DNA from: Mycoemilia scoparia
Lineage: Eukaryota > Kickxellomycota > Kickxellomycetes > Kickxellales > Kickxellaceae
Assembly: GCA_027575805.1 (NCBI GenBank)
Contig: JANBPU010000083.1
Coordinates: forward strand, 1 to 64,000
Reading direction: 5' to 3'
Length of the DNA stretch: 64,000 bases
Shown here: piece after piece, positions 1 through 9,671 of the stretch
Layout: each line of letters starts with the position of its first letter
Numbering within the stretch: position 1 is the first letter of the stretch
Made by a program: the position numbers and the translations under genes
The notes under the pieces: generated by a model
The model's input: the letters and a program-made list of their open reading frames with translations, nothing else
Database searches by the model: none
Told to the model about the DNA's origin: nothing

Positions 1-1
1 G

Positions 2-752
2 CCAGCTTCTGCACATTTGGATAATCTGCACACTATCTTTTATTATCGAAAACGCGATCCTTTCTACATTGCAATCTTGTTCGGTCTTATTAAGTTACCC
101 CAAGACACAGCAGCACTATTTGTATCATCCGACATGTCCACAGACTGCCTTGAATCCAAGCTTTTCAGTGTTTCGTTGGCGTTTGACAATTTTGGCAACC
201 ACAGCGAAGGCACAGGAAGCCCCAACGCAATCTTGTCTGGCAATTCCATTTTGGAACTAGCCAACCGCTATGCCGATGCTATCAAGGCAAGTATATAAAC
301 CCATGCCATTGTTTTTCATTTTCCCTCTTACGATAGTACCAAGGTCATTCATCAACCATATTGGGTATCGCACATATTATTGTCTTTAATATCTGGTATA
401 CTAACATTCTTTTTTGTTTTTCAATCATTTATATCATTAGGGTTCCAACAGCGGATCTTTCATCAACATCAACGGACACTACACCAACCCTGAGGATTTC
501 AGTGGAGATCATGTCAGTAGTGAGGACCGTGAAGGGAATTCCTTCAACCAGGATTTTGGCACTGGCTGTGACAAGGAACTAAGCGAAGTGGACTTCAGTT
601 CTGCTCTTACAACCAAACACACATTCATCTACAACTTCTATCTGGGACCCAAGGATGGTGACAACGAATGTGTCGCTTTCATCAGTGGTACAGCTCTACC
701 TCAAGGGGGGGACTATGTAGAAGACAGCATTTCCAAGTTTATGCCATCTTAG
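2..752 (+). CDS. Unknown protein, 3' part (5' end outside window), one intron
   Basis: The reading frame is already open at base 2, so the start lies upstream of the window. Proposed exons are 2-286 and 441-752 (stop TAG 750-752). The only junction that keeps the long downstream frame is a GC-AG intron, 287-440, with donor GCAAGT right after an AAG codon. The GT four bases later (291) with acceptor 440 leads to an early stop, and with acceptor 451 to a shorter frame ending at 582. The visible protein (about 199 residues) is acidic and rich in Ser, Asn and Gly in its second half, with no domain I recognise and no clear membrane segment. After the TAG the same frame stays open for 21 more codons (to 818), so a nonsense mutation or a read-through extension is possible. 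It may be a decaying gene, since the next 4 kb is gene debris. No function is assigned. Confidence 0.45.
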
Positions 753-818
753 TACATGGCTACTCGGGAGCCTGGAAGCGAAGGCAATGACGGAAGTCTA
801 GCCGAGGAATGCCTTTAG

Positions 819-1796
819 TATCGAAAAACAGGAATTTCTTTCCTTTTTGAACTATTACTATTGGCTAGCTTGGAATTTCAATTCATGATTCACTTGAATT
901 TATGCAAGATTTTCCTCTTAGATATTTAAGTGTGTTTTTTTTAAATAATACTATAATGTATTATTGATAATCAGTACATGGTTAAAGTTCTCTTGTGTTC
1001 ATTTGTATCATAGTTATCGGCTTTGAACCCTGAACTTTTGTTCTAACAGATTATTAGATTTAGTCTACTATAACTATAAGGAACCAATCTTTTGAAATCG
1101 AGCTAGACTTTGTAAATATTGAAGGTAAAGCCATAGATCCAACTAGGCAAGCTAGGCTTGGTTCTAATCTCTAAAAAAGCTTTATATTATGAGATGCCAT
1201 TAATTTTAGATCTAATAATTTCATAGCTTCTTCAAAACAGTTGACTTGCAAAAAACTGCATTTGGCCGGGGAAAATCTTGATAAACCAACCAATAAACAG
1301 AAAATTTCTTTACTGGGCTATTTGGGTGATAATTTTTGAAGGGTGAATGTTCACTAGTTAAACTGGACATTCATTTGGCTGTGATTGCCCCTATAGCCAT
1401 TGGTCACCAAAATTTACCCTTCAAAAACTATTGCCCATATTCCAGATATGATGGGTCATATTGGCTATGGTCTAACACTGTCAGTGATGGCCTACCAGAC
1501 TATCAAACAGAGTAGTAATACTCAGTATTGAAACGATCTATAGATCCTGTCATATTATTTCATTCTCCTTGAATAGGCGAGCGCCTTTATTTAGCATTAT
1601 TGGTATTATTATTCTGACATGACCAACAATATTTTGTAGCAACCTTCAATTTGAAGGGCACAGACAAAAACAAAACTGAGCAGCCCATAATAGGCTCAAT
1701 AGCAACCAATCAAAATCTATAGTGAAATTGGAGCGTGTTTCTTTTTGGCTTTTACTTCAGCTATTACACAGACATACTCACACTATCCTCCAATAT
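819..1796. other. Gene-free stretch holding a MITE and the duplication start
   Basis: No convincing coding frame is seen on either strand. The stretch is AT-rich and contains one MITE copy (1323-1437). From 1485 onward it is the 5' flank of LSM3, shared with the second copy at 15053. Confidence 0.6.
1323..1437 (+). mobile_element. MITE copy 1
   Basis: It starts TGGGTGATAATTTTTGAAGG and ends with the inverted counterpart CCCTTCAAAAACTATTGCCCA, followed by TA. The internal part (ACTAGT..AAACTGGACAT, then TTTGGCTGTGATTGCCCCTA) is shared with copies 4, 5 and 8. It is non-coding and lies 47 bp left of the LSM3 duplication boundary. Confidence 0.8.
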
Positions 1797-2529
1797 ATGG
1801 CCGAATCAATACCACAAACAACAGCAATAACAGGAACACCATCTATTCCAGACGTCAGTAACAGTAGCTCGCCAAACCCAGGTGGTGCAGGAACAAGCCA
1901 AGGCCAAAACGCTGCTACTACCACCACCATCAACGAGCCATTGGATTTGCTACGCTCATGCATTGATGAGCGCATTTATGTTAAGCTGCGTGGTGATAGA
2001 GAACTCCGAGGCCAGTTGCATGCAAGTCTCAAAAAACAACCTAATTTGGTATATCCAGGCAAACAGTGTGAGGGGGGCATTTAACTGATCTAATAAAAAA
2101 CAATGAATATGAATGTTGGTATAGGCATACGACCAGCACTTGAATATGGTCATAAGCGACATCGAAGAGACAATCACAATAGCCGAGGTCAACGAAGATG
2201 GCACCGAAAAGATCAAGGTAATAAGCAAGGGCATGTTTATAAAGAGAGAGTGAGAGCTGCTAGCTAGAACGTACTTCTTTTCCACTACATATTAACACTG
2301 TAAATGTTCTGCACTGTTTGTCTGTATTAGACTGTAAACCGCCAAGTCCCCATGCTATTCATTCGTGGTGATGGTGTTATTTTGGTAAGTAATTTGCCAC
2401 CAAACCAACCATTTTACTGAATGATGATCCATATGCTTGCAAGCGATTCAATTGCCTATTATTCATATTGTTATTTTGGTAGGTATCTCCCCAACTTAGG
2501 TTAGGTTAGGCTAGTAGATCAAAAAATGA
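1485..2529 (+). repeat. Segmental duplication, copy 1 (contains LSM3)
   Basis: The stretch 1485-2529 matches 15053-16107 at a constant offset of 13,568 bases up to the last intron, where a short ATT-type indel shifts it. By eye identity is about 98%. It covers about 310 bp of 5' flank and all four LSM3 exons, and ends 2 bp before the stop of the convergent RNase H2A pseudogene. No terminal repeats or poly-A are seen, and introns are kept in both copies, so this is a DNA-level duplication and not retroposition. Confidence 0.9.
1797..2509 (+). CDS. LSM3: LSM3, U6 snRNA-associated Sm-like protein (copy 1)
   Basis: This is a subunit of the LSm2-8 ring (U6 snRNA 3' end binding, splicing) and the LSm1-7 ring (mRNA decapping). 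Exons are 1797-2021, 2125-2217, 2331-2384 and 2483-2509, predicting 132 residues. The Sm fold is clear: [19 protein letters not shown] with RELRGQLHA (Sm1), [13 protein letters not shown], then [14 protein letters not shown] (Sm2). The N-terminal ~45 residues are a low-complexity Ser/Thr/Asn tail longer than in yeast or human. Intron 1 starts with GC (GCAAGT donor at 2022); only this junction restores [10 protein letters not shown]. The product differs from copy 2 by a single residue (Ile11 here, Ala there), with three further silent codon changes, so both look functional. Confidence 0.93.
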
Positions 2530-2530
2530 A

Positions 2531-3700
2531 TTAGCAAGATAGCTTGGATTTTGTGATTAGTCGGGTTCTGAAGAATTTTTGGTTGAGTCTTTGACTGCTA
2601 TTGCTTGTATTATTACCGCTAAAGGCACTGTTGATTTGCTTTGGAACGTATCCTTTCAAATTTTTGAGCCTTTCGTTTCCTTCGTCCAGCCTTCAAAACA
2701 AAAAAAGAATAGCATTAAAAACTATCATAATATTGCATTGCTGTAAATATACATATACTTTTGGCAAATTCTCACCAAATAACCTCAACACAGCTGTCAT
2801 CAAGAATTCTTTCACATGTCGACCAACTAAAGCGAATAATTCCTGGGTATCCAAATACTGGATCAGTGTTGCTTTTTAGCCACGCTATAGTATTGGGATC
2901 TAAAAATGAAGAATAAGAGGAGGGGGGATTTAAATGGTGGGTTGGATTTGATTGCAGATACACATACACACATTGCAAGTACACATATATAAATGGTGGC
3001 TGCTACCTCCAGGATATCCTGATCCAAACTTTCTCGAAATGTTATCTTGCAACCCCTTTTCCCCGAAAATCCAATTATTCAATACACAATCTCTTGGAAC
3101 TTTTGCGCAAATACTGGCAGCACTGACAATCGGATATATACTATCAGCCTTTTTGATACAGTAATATCAATTTCTGGAAATAGTTCTTGAAGTTTTCGCT
3201 GATATGTTTCGGGTGGTCCCACCATGTCGATATAAACCTTGGAAATACGAATGCCAAGCTTTATTATTGATCTTAGTAAATTTATAGTTGTGTCATGTGC
3301 TAATGCATTCAGATTATACTTGGTTCTATATTATTACATTTAGTGGCATTATTTTAGTATTGCCAAAACAAACAAGCAAGCATGTGTATATATTGTCAGC
3401 TTTAAAGCTTACAGTCTTAACATTGCATTAGAAATATCCCGTGGAGATAATGCGGTTATTCCCCATCCTATATATTCTTGGTTTTCGAGTTGATTTATAA
3501 CCGCAAATAATTTGTCTCGTTTGTTTTCGTCAAGCGTCTTTGAGTCTACAAATTTGATTAGTAGATGCATTTTAAGTCGTCATCCAGTTTTAATGACCCA
3601 TTTTTCATTTTTATTTTCGAATACTCACCAGCAAATTCCAACTTTTTTGGTTCTTCATACCGACTTTCTAAGCAATATGCAGCAGCATATACCATTGTTC
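2531..3700 (-). pseudogene. RNase H2 catalytic subunit A, 5'-truncated and frameshifted
   Basis: RNase H2A removes ribonucleotides from DNA. Five exons are recognisable on the minus strand: 3700-3629 (MVYAAAYC), 3545-3413 (DSKTLDENKRDKLF, ALSPRDISNAM), 3325-3007 ([26 protein letters not shown]), 2899-2776 (DPNTIAWLK, PVFGYPGIIRFSW) and 2690-2531 (C-terminal tail). All junctions are GT-AG and in phase. Two lesions are visible. The first exon with the family's DEAGRG catalytic motif is absent: upstream of 3702 there is unrelated DNA and then a dynein fragment. In the third exon an A5 run (plus-strand T run 3150-3154) needs one more A to keep KKADSIYP in frame. The single-base lesion could be a sequencing error, but the missing exon could not. 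Confidence 0.75.
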
Positions 3701-3826
3701 CTAATGTAGCAGAACAAATGCCAAGTTGCCCACAAAAAGGAAACAGGTAGATATCCACCACATCCCCTGCTAATCAGCCCATAGCCCATACATTTTAGCT
3801 GGAGTCTTGGTGATGACTAGCTAGTA

Positions 3827-4980
3827 TCAAAGGCAACATCCTAGTACCCTTTTAGTGGAGGCCGCTCTGCCATATCCAAGTTTAGAACAGCAATTGTCAT
3901 CAACCAATTGGTCAATTTCACTGAGCAGCCTAGATGAGATATCAGCGTGCTCAATTCTAGTAAATCCAGGAGATGAAGAGTCGTTATTCTGTCCAGAGCC
4001 AACAGTATTAAGACCCATGTCGCTGCTCTGTAGCATAAAGTCAAGATCTGACTCAAAGCCATTGATAGTCTCGGTTGAGCCAGTAACATCATCATCGTTG
4101 TTGAGCTTGATGATTACAAGCTGCATAAGAAGGACAAGGTGGTCGTGGTGCAGTAGAGATACACCAGCACGGCGGAAGCAGAGACGGAATAGATCACGCT
4201 TGAGAATGCTTATGCGAGCCCCTGGGTCAGCTACATCCTTAAGATTTGGATTGGCCTCAACAACTTCATCAAAGATAGTCTTGAAGAAGTCAAGAGAGAA
4301 CTGGTAGAACTGATGAATGGAAGAAAGGTGCTACAAAGCAAAATATACTGACGAGCATGTACGAGCAAATGGAGTACAAGTGACCGTGACATGGTCAACT
4401 TCGGCCATAATTCCGTCGGTTTCTTCAACTTTGCGAGTAATCTCTGCTGCTTCGGTCTTGAGAGTTTCAAGAGTCGCAATGACATTGTCATCATCAAGAA
4501 TATTGCCCTGAGAATCATTGAGGGCATGTAAGAGCTCTTTTTCGAGCGCATGCAAGCGCAGCTGGTATTCTCCTTGGAGCTTGATGAGATCGCGTCTTCT
4601 CTCTTCAACATCGGGTCTTTCGTTTTGCAAGACCTGGTTGAGACACTGTGACTGCAAGGAAGCACGGGTAACAGTGAAGCTGGCTGATGGATCTCTGGTA
4701 GATAGGAACAGTGCGAAGGCAGGTGAGAAGTCAATGTCCTGGTTACCTACTAGGCAGATAAGGACGCGACCACTGGTCTTGCACAATTCGTGGTTGAGGA
4801 TGGGGTTAAGAATGGGATCAAGATGTTCAACGTCTTGGATAAGAATTGGGTTACCAAAGCGCAGGGCGGATTCGAGATGCTTGAGGAATGAAGTAACTGT
4901 GAGCTTGTGAGATCCTCCAGACTTGGACTGCAAGTATGCCTTGAGGCACTGGATGCCTCCCAAAAAAACATAAACAATAT
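3827..4980 (-). pseudogene. Cytoplasmic dynein heavy chain, internal fragment with stop
   Basis: One minus-strand frame of about 385 codons matches the region of cytoplasmic dynein heavy chain leading from AAA5 into the C-terminal part: [57 protein letters not shown], then FYQFSLDFF and DLFRLCFRRAGVSLLHHDH. A TAG (bases 4331-4333) sits where the family has Glu in the sequence ..YFALEHLSSIH.. Compared with the family, two in-frame deletions seem present: a few residues before [11 protein letters not shown], and about 14 residues between STRDPSASF and TVTR. Full-length heavy chains exceed 4,000 residues; here both ends are lost without splice sites, so it is a dead fragment. An intact gene should exist elsewhere. 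Confidence 0.85.
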
Positions 4981-5186
4981 TTGGTTCCAATTTCCTAAAC
5001 CACAACACCTATCTTCCAAGACAAGCCTTGCTTTTATTCTTTTGAAATGTGTATATAATAGTATGATATGACTGGTTTATTTATTGTAAAATTGCAAACC
5101 ACAAGTGCTTGCTTGGTATTACCAACAAAAAAGAATTTATTTTAGAGGAAAGGGAGAAAAATTAAACAATAGATCATAGAGAAATA

Positions 5187-7376
5187 CTACAATTCTTCAT
5201 CAGTATCAAGCTCTGAATCCGCAGACGCTTCTACCGATTTAGCCTGAGAAACAGCAGCACCAGGCTTTTGGAAATATTCACCAAAGTCATAATCTTCATC
5301 TGCAACCATATCCTCATCATCACCATGTCCTTGCAACATGGCAGCTTCTTGCCGCTGTCGAACCTTCTTATTCTTTTTTAGTTGTTTCTTTAGGGTTTTG
5401 TTGGTCTGAGGATTAACCAATTGTTCAGCTTCGGTCATTATTGGCTCAACCTTTTCTGTATCTTTCTGATGTTTACGAGATTTCATGGAAATGTTGACAA
5501 TAGGTGTTGGATTATTAACAATAGGAACTGCCTGAGGCACATCTTCTTCCATAGCACTCATATACTCAGAGCCACTACTTTCTCCTCCATCACTACCACC
5601 AGCCTCTTCATCTTCGTTTTCAATGGCCATTTCAATTTCCTTGTCAAGTGGCTTCGAACTATCAACCACCATGAACTTTTGATTAAATGAACCTTTGGTC
5701 TTGGTTTCATCCAAAATTTTGCTATCCAAATCTCTCATCAAACCATCCATGTCAAACTCCTTGGCCCATTGGCTAACGACTTCGGCTGCCTGGTTGGATT
5801 CAGTGCCAGGAACGACCATCGTAGCAGCAACATTACCCGAAGCCGTGGAAGAATTAGCAACGGCAACAGAAGTAGTTGTGGTGTGGGGTGGTAGAGTATA
5901 AAATGGAATTTTTCCAGTGTTCCAATCCGTCAACACAATCCTGGCCGCACCCTCGATATCAGGAACACCACCTCTCTTTAGTCGACCACGCTGCTTGGAA
6001 ACCTCCAACAAGAAACCGCGAACGCCACCCTGGAATGGTGGAATATTGTAAAGAGCCTGGAGCTGTTCAGGTTTACATCTTTCGACAATAACCTCAACGG
6101 GCGTAACGGGGTCTTCAAGTAAGTTGACCTTGACACAATTGCGCAACATGATCTCAGCCATTTCTTTGGGGTCCCGTTTCTTGTTACGCCTGTTGTTTGT
6201 GGAAGATGACGAAGATAAAGAAAATACGATACCGGGGCAATCCAGAAGTTTAATGTTCTTGTCCAAGTGAATTTGCTGAACAGATTTGGTAAACCCAGGA
6301 GTGGAGCCGACACCACAAACACGAGCACGTTTAAGAGAGTTAATGAGTGAAGATTTGCCAACATTTGGGAAGCCAATTGCTCCAACAGTAATTGCAGTTT
6401 TAATTTTATGGTTTCGGCAATAATTTTTGAGGAGTTGGATTAGAGCTTCAGCGCCAACACATTCTGAAGTCTTTTCTCCACTTCCTCCTCCAGAGTTGGT
6501 AGTAGTTTTGGATCCAGAATGACCAAGATTGCTTCTTTGCTCCTGAGTAGATGCCTTAAATGCCAAAGTCGGGAACGAATGTCTCAAATATTTCAACCAT
6601 TTTTCAACAACTTCTCTTGGCACCAGATCAATCTTATTTAACACGAGGATTATGCGTTTATTGGTGCCTGAGTTCATAATCATTCTTTCGATCTGTGGAG
6701 AGCGGGTTCCCATTGGATCGCGTGCATCAAGAACTTGCAAAATCACATCAGCATTATCGACGACTTTACGGAATTCTTTATAATAAGCACGACGGGAATT
6801 GTCTTTTCTTCCTGAAAGAGCACCATCATCTATTTCCCCGTTTTCTAGATCACTATCATCACTGTCTTGGTCACCGTGGAGCTCGTCGTACTCTTGGGCA
6901 CGAGATTGAGCAGATTGTGCTAGTTCTTCAATTCCACCACCAGCACCACCGTTGTTATTTCCTAGTTGGCGTCTTTTGAGCTGTTCTTTTTGGCGAGCCA
7001 ATTTTTGTCGCTCTCTTTCTTCTTCGGCCTTTCTTTTGCTTTCTTCAATCTGGTTCAATAGTTTTTCTTTGAATGGGAATAGAGCGGGAATACCAGGATC
7101 CTTCTTTGACTTGTGTGATCCGCCGGGGTTCTTGCGAGCTTCTTTACGTTCTTTCCGATGTTTTTCTGCAGCTCTTTTTTTGATCTTGTGTTTGGTGCGT
7201 AGTGTTGTACGCTTGCTGGCATGCTCTACAATTGCAACATTTTTTATGTTTGTACATTTGGGTTAGAAAATGGAAGGAGTGAATTGTCTATATGCGTACA
7301 TTTTATAACAAAATTTGCAATTTACTTGCTGTTGAGAAATTTGAATGTATGGAGCGAACTTACTTTTTGGTACCAT
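5187..7376 (-). CDS. GNL3/NUG1-type nucleolar GTPase (ribosome biogenesis)
   Basis: This is a circularly permuted YlqF/YawG-family GTPase of the nucleostemin/GNL3 group (yeast Nug1, fission yeast Grn1), needed for maturation and export of the 60S subunit. Exons are 7376-7364 (MVPK plus one base) and 7225-5187, giving 683 residues; the GTAAGT donor at 7363 and TTGTAG acceptor are in phase. A basic N-terminus (KRTTLRTKHKIKKRAAEKHR, SKKDPGIPALFPFK) is followed by a Lys/Glu coiled coil. The G domain follows, with DARDPMGTRS, G4 NKID, G1 GFPNVGKSS and G3 DCPG in permuted order. The C-terminal third is acidic and Ser-rich with a KKQLKKNKKVRQRQ nuclear/nucleolar-type patch. Insertions of Gly/Ser/Asn occur after KASTQEQRS. 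The gene is head-to-head with mS38, separated by 1.15 kb. Confidence 0.9.
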
Positions 7377-8524
7377 GACTGCTGTTACTAGTAAAATAAT
7401 ATTGTTTATTAAAACAATATAGATTTTTATATGTAAGAGAAAAAGGTATAAAGACAGACAGATAGTTGGTACGAATACAAGTTATAAAGTGCTTTGCTTT
7501 ACTCTCAAGTAAGTAGAGTTGCGAATCAAAAAACTTTGACAAAAAGAAAAAACATCAATTAGTTGATCCATTGTCAAGGATGATTGTGATTAACAACCAT
7601 GCTTAGACGGCTTTATTTTGCCAGTAATTAGGCATATAAGACTCCCCAAAAATTATAGTAAAAGTACATATCACACATACAAACAGAATAAATAATAAAA
7701 AGCAATAGCTAGTAAGGATCAAATTACAATGGCACAACTAATAATAATAATAATACACACATTCTAGAGAAATGTCTGCTTTACATCATCCCTGAAAAAG
7801 CTCTTAGCATACATCAGAACTTTTGCTATCATTAAAAATTATTATACAAAGTTGTGGTGTATTTTGCTGGGACCCATCAACAGCCATTCTGTGGCCGATC
7901 AGTAGTGAAATTTTACCAATTCAAAGTTGTTGATGCTTGTCCTATTCTACTACTACACTCTGTATCAGCGAGATGTCAGCTCTCCTTAACATTAGTTGTT
8001 GGGCAAATCTGATTTGTTTTACTGATTAATCAAATAAATCATATCTATCATGGAGGCAGTGTATTGCATGTGTGGGGGGTATTTGAATTGGCTGAAAACC
8101 AGTAAGCTTAACTTACGCATTATTCAATATCTATAAGGCATCAAGATAATTGGCTCAGAGCCAAGCTCGTGACATTTTGTCATCAGTCACTGGTGTAAAG
8201 TAAAAATCAGGAGAGGAACCCAAGTCATCTACTACGATTAGTATTGATGTGCATAGATGTCGCCTAACCCCTTTTTATCTTACTAGACTTTTTCTTGTCA
8301 TATTTAACTTCTTTATACTAATAACTTTTTAGTACAACCTTAACCTCACTTTCTCCTTTCCCTTCTTTTTTATTCCATTTTGTTCTGTTTTGCTTATTTG
8401 CATTTCAATTGCATTTGAACCTAAATTAGGCTGTGTGCGCGTATAACCACAATTATTAGACCCAATTGGGGGAATCATACCACCGTAGTAGTAGCAGAGG
8501 AAGCAACAGAATACTTTCTAGAAA
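7377..8524. promoter_or_regulatory. Divergent intergenic region between GNL3-type GTPase and mS38
   Basis: This is 1.15 kb without a credible coding frame. Both flanking genes read outward, so it must contain both promoters. A pyrimidine-rich run (about 8338-8380) precedes mS38 by about 150 bases, a common fungal promoter/leader feature. No MITE was found here. Confidence 0.45.
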
Positions 8525-9454
8525 ATGGCGACTATGTTACTTCGCCAAACCTCCAAATCGTTACCCACCAAGACATTTTCCTTGCTTAGCTTGAGAAGAT
8601 TTTATTCAGAATCCTCTTCAACCAAGGGCAGACAATCGCTAGGAATTGCACCCAAAGCATCGTCTACGTCGTCGTCTTCGTCTTCGGGAGCAGCCAGAAA
8701 GTATTCTGGAGTCACAAATTCGCTACCATTCTCACTCGATCTCCAACAATCGCAATTGACAAATACTCAATTTTATGCCCAGTACCGTCCATTGCTTGGT
8801 ATTGAGGATGTTTCCAACCAAAACAAATCGATGCGCGGGGTAGGTTCATCATCAACTGTAACCCCATTTAACAACAAATCCAACATCACCAGGAACGAAA
8901 ATGCTCAAGAGATTATTCCAACCTATACTGCCAAATCATCCTTCTTTATGAGCATTCCCGATGAAGCAGAAATTCCTGAATTTATTCATAGAGGGGTAAT
9001 GGCCGAAGTCCTTTTTGACCACGAAAATGGATCAACCTATAGCTTCGTGGGAAAACTCAAACTTTGTGCTGAAGACAAATTAGAGCTGGTACAAGATTAT
9101 CTTGAAAACATCCAAATGAATATCGAAAACGGCGATAACACGGTTGGAGGTGGTGCTGGTTGGAGTAAGCGGAAAGAGAATAGTATTAAGCGCACACTCC
9201 AGACCCAGACACGTATTGAAAAGTATTTCATGGATCGCCAGATTGATGAGTGGAGAAAGATTGATCCCAACTTTGTTCCGGCCGAGCATAGACACAAGGT
9301 TGATGTTGATGGTGTGTCCAATGGTGCAAGCAGTGGAGTTGTTGAGTATAGGCTGACTAGTATTTTGCGGAAGCGAAAGAAGAAGATGAATAAGCATAAG
9401 CAAAGAAAGCTTCGTAAGCGCACTCGTGCTTTGAGAAAGAAGCTTGGCAAATAA
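8525..9454 (+). CDS. COX24: Mitochondrial small ribosomal subunit protein mS38 (COX24/AURKAIP1 family)
   Basis: 309 residues in a single exon. The N-terminus is typical of a mitochondrial presequence (Arg/Ser/Thr-rich, almost no acidic residues in the first 45). The diagnostic part is the last ~35 residues: TSILRKRKKKMNKHKQRKLR followed by KRTRALRKKLGK, the short, very basic mS38 (COX24, animal AURKAIP1) domain that lies in the mitoribosomal small subunit and is needed for translation of COX1 in yeast. The 240 residues in between are Ser-rich and not recognisable, longer than yeast Cox24. The ATG at 8525 is the first in the frame. Confidence 0.85.
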   Translation: MATMLLRQTSKSLPTKTFSLLSLRRFYSESSSTKGRQSLGIAPKASSTSSSSSSGAARKYSGVTNSLPFSLDLQQSQLTNTQFYAQYRPLLGIEDVSNQNKSMRGVGSSSTVTPFNNKSNITRNENAQEIIPTYTAKSSFFMSIPDEAEIPEFIHRGVMAEVLFDHENGSTYSFVGKLKLCAEDKLELVQDYLENIQMNIENGDNTVGGGAGWSKRKENSIKRTLQTQTRIEKYFMDRQIDEWRKIDPNFVPAEHRHKVDVDGVSNGASSGVVEYRLTSILRKRKKKMNKHKQRKLRKRTRALRKKLGK

Positions 9455-9671
9455 ACATATTATCTATAGATGGATATACGTGGTGTTTTGAGTTGGCCTA
9501 GATATACATTTCTATACATTGTTTTTAGAATGAGATATGCTTTATCTTTTAAATACATATAAATAAATATTAATTTGTTTTTAATGCTGACGAAAAATTT
9601 TACTACAAAAGGTGATTTAAAAAACTAAAATAAACTGAGAGCTGCACACATCAAGATGATAATACTCAGAC

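Noticed and set aside
750..4333. Reassigned UAG codon (Glu), since TAG replaces GAG in two places
   Set aside because: Intact genes here (LSM3, leucyl-tRNA synthetase) end with TAG at the expected C-terminus, so the standard code applies.
4316..4345. Intron in the dynein fragment at the TAG (4331-4333)
   Set aside because: The frame continues without a base change on both sides and the family needs Glu there, so a nonsense codon explains it better.
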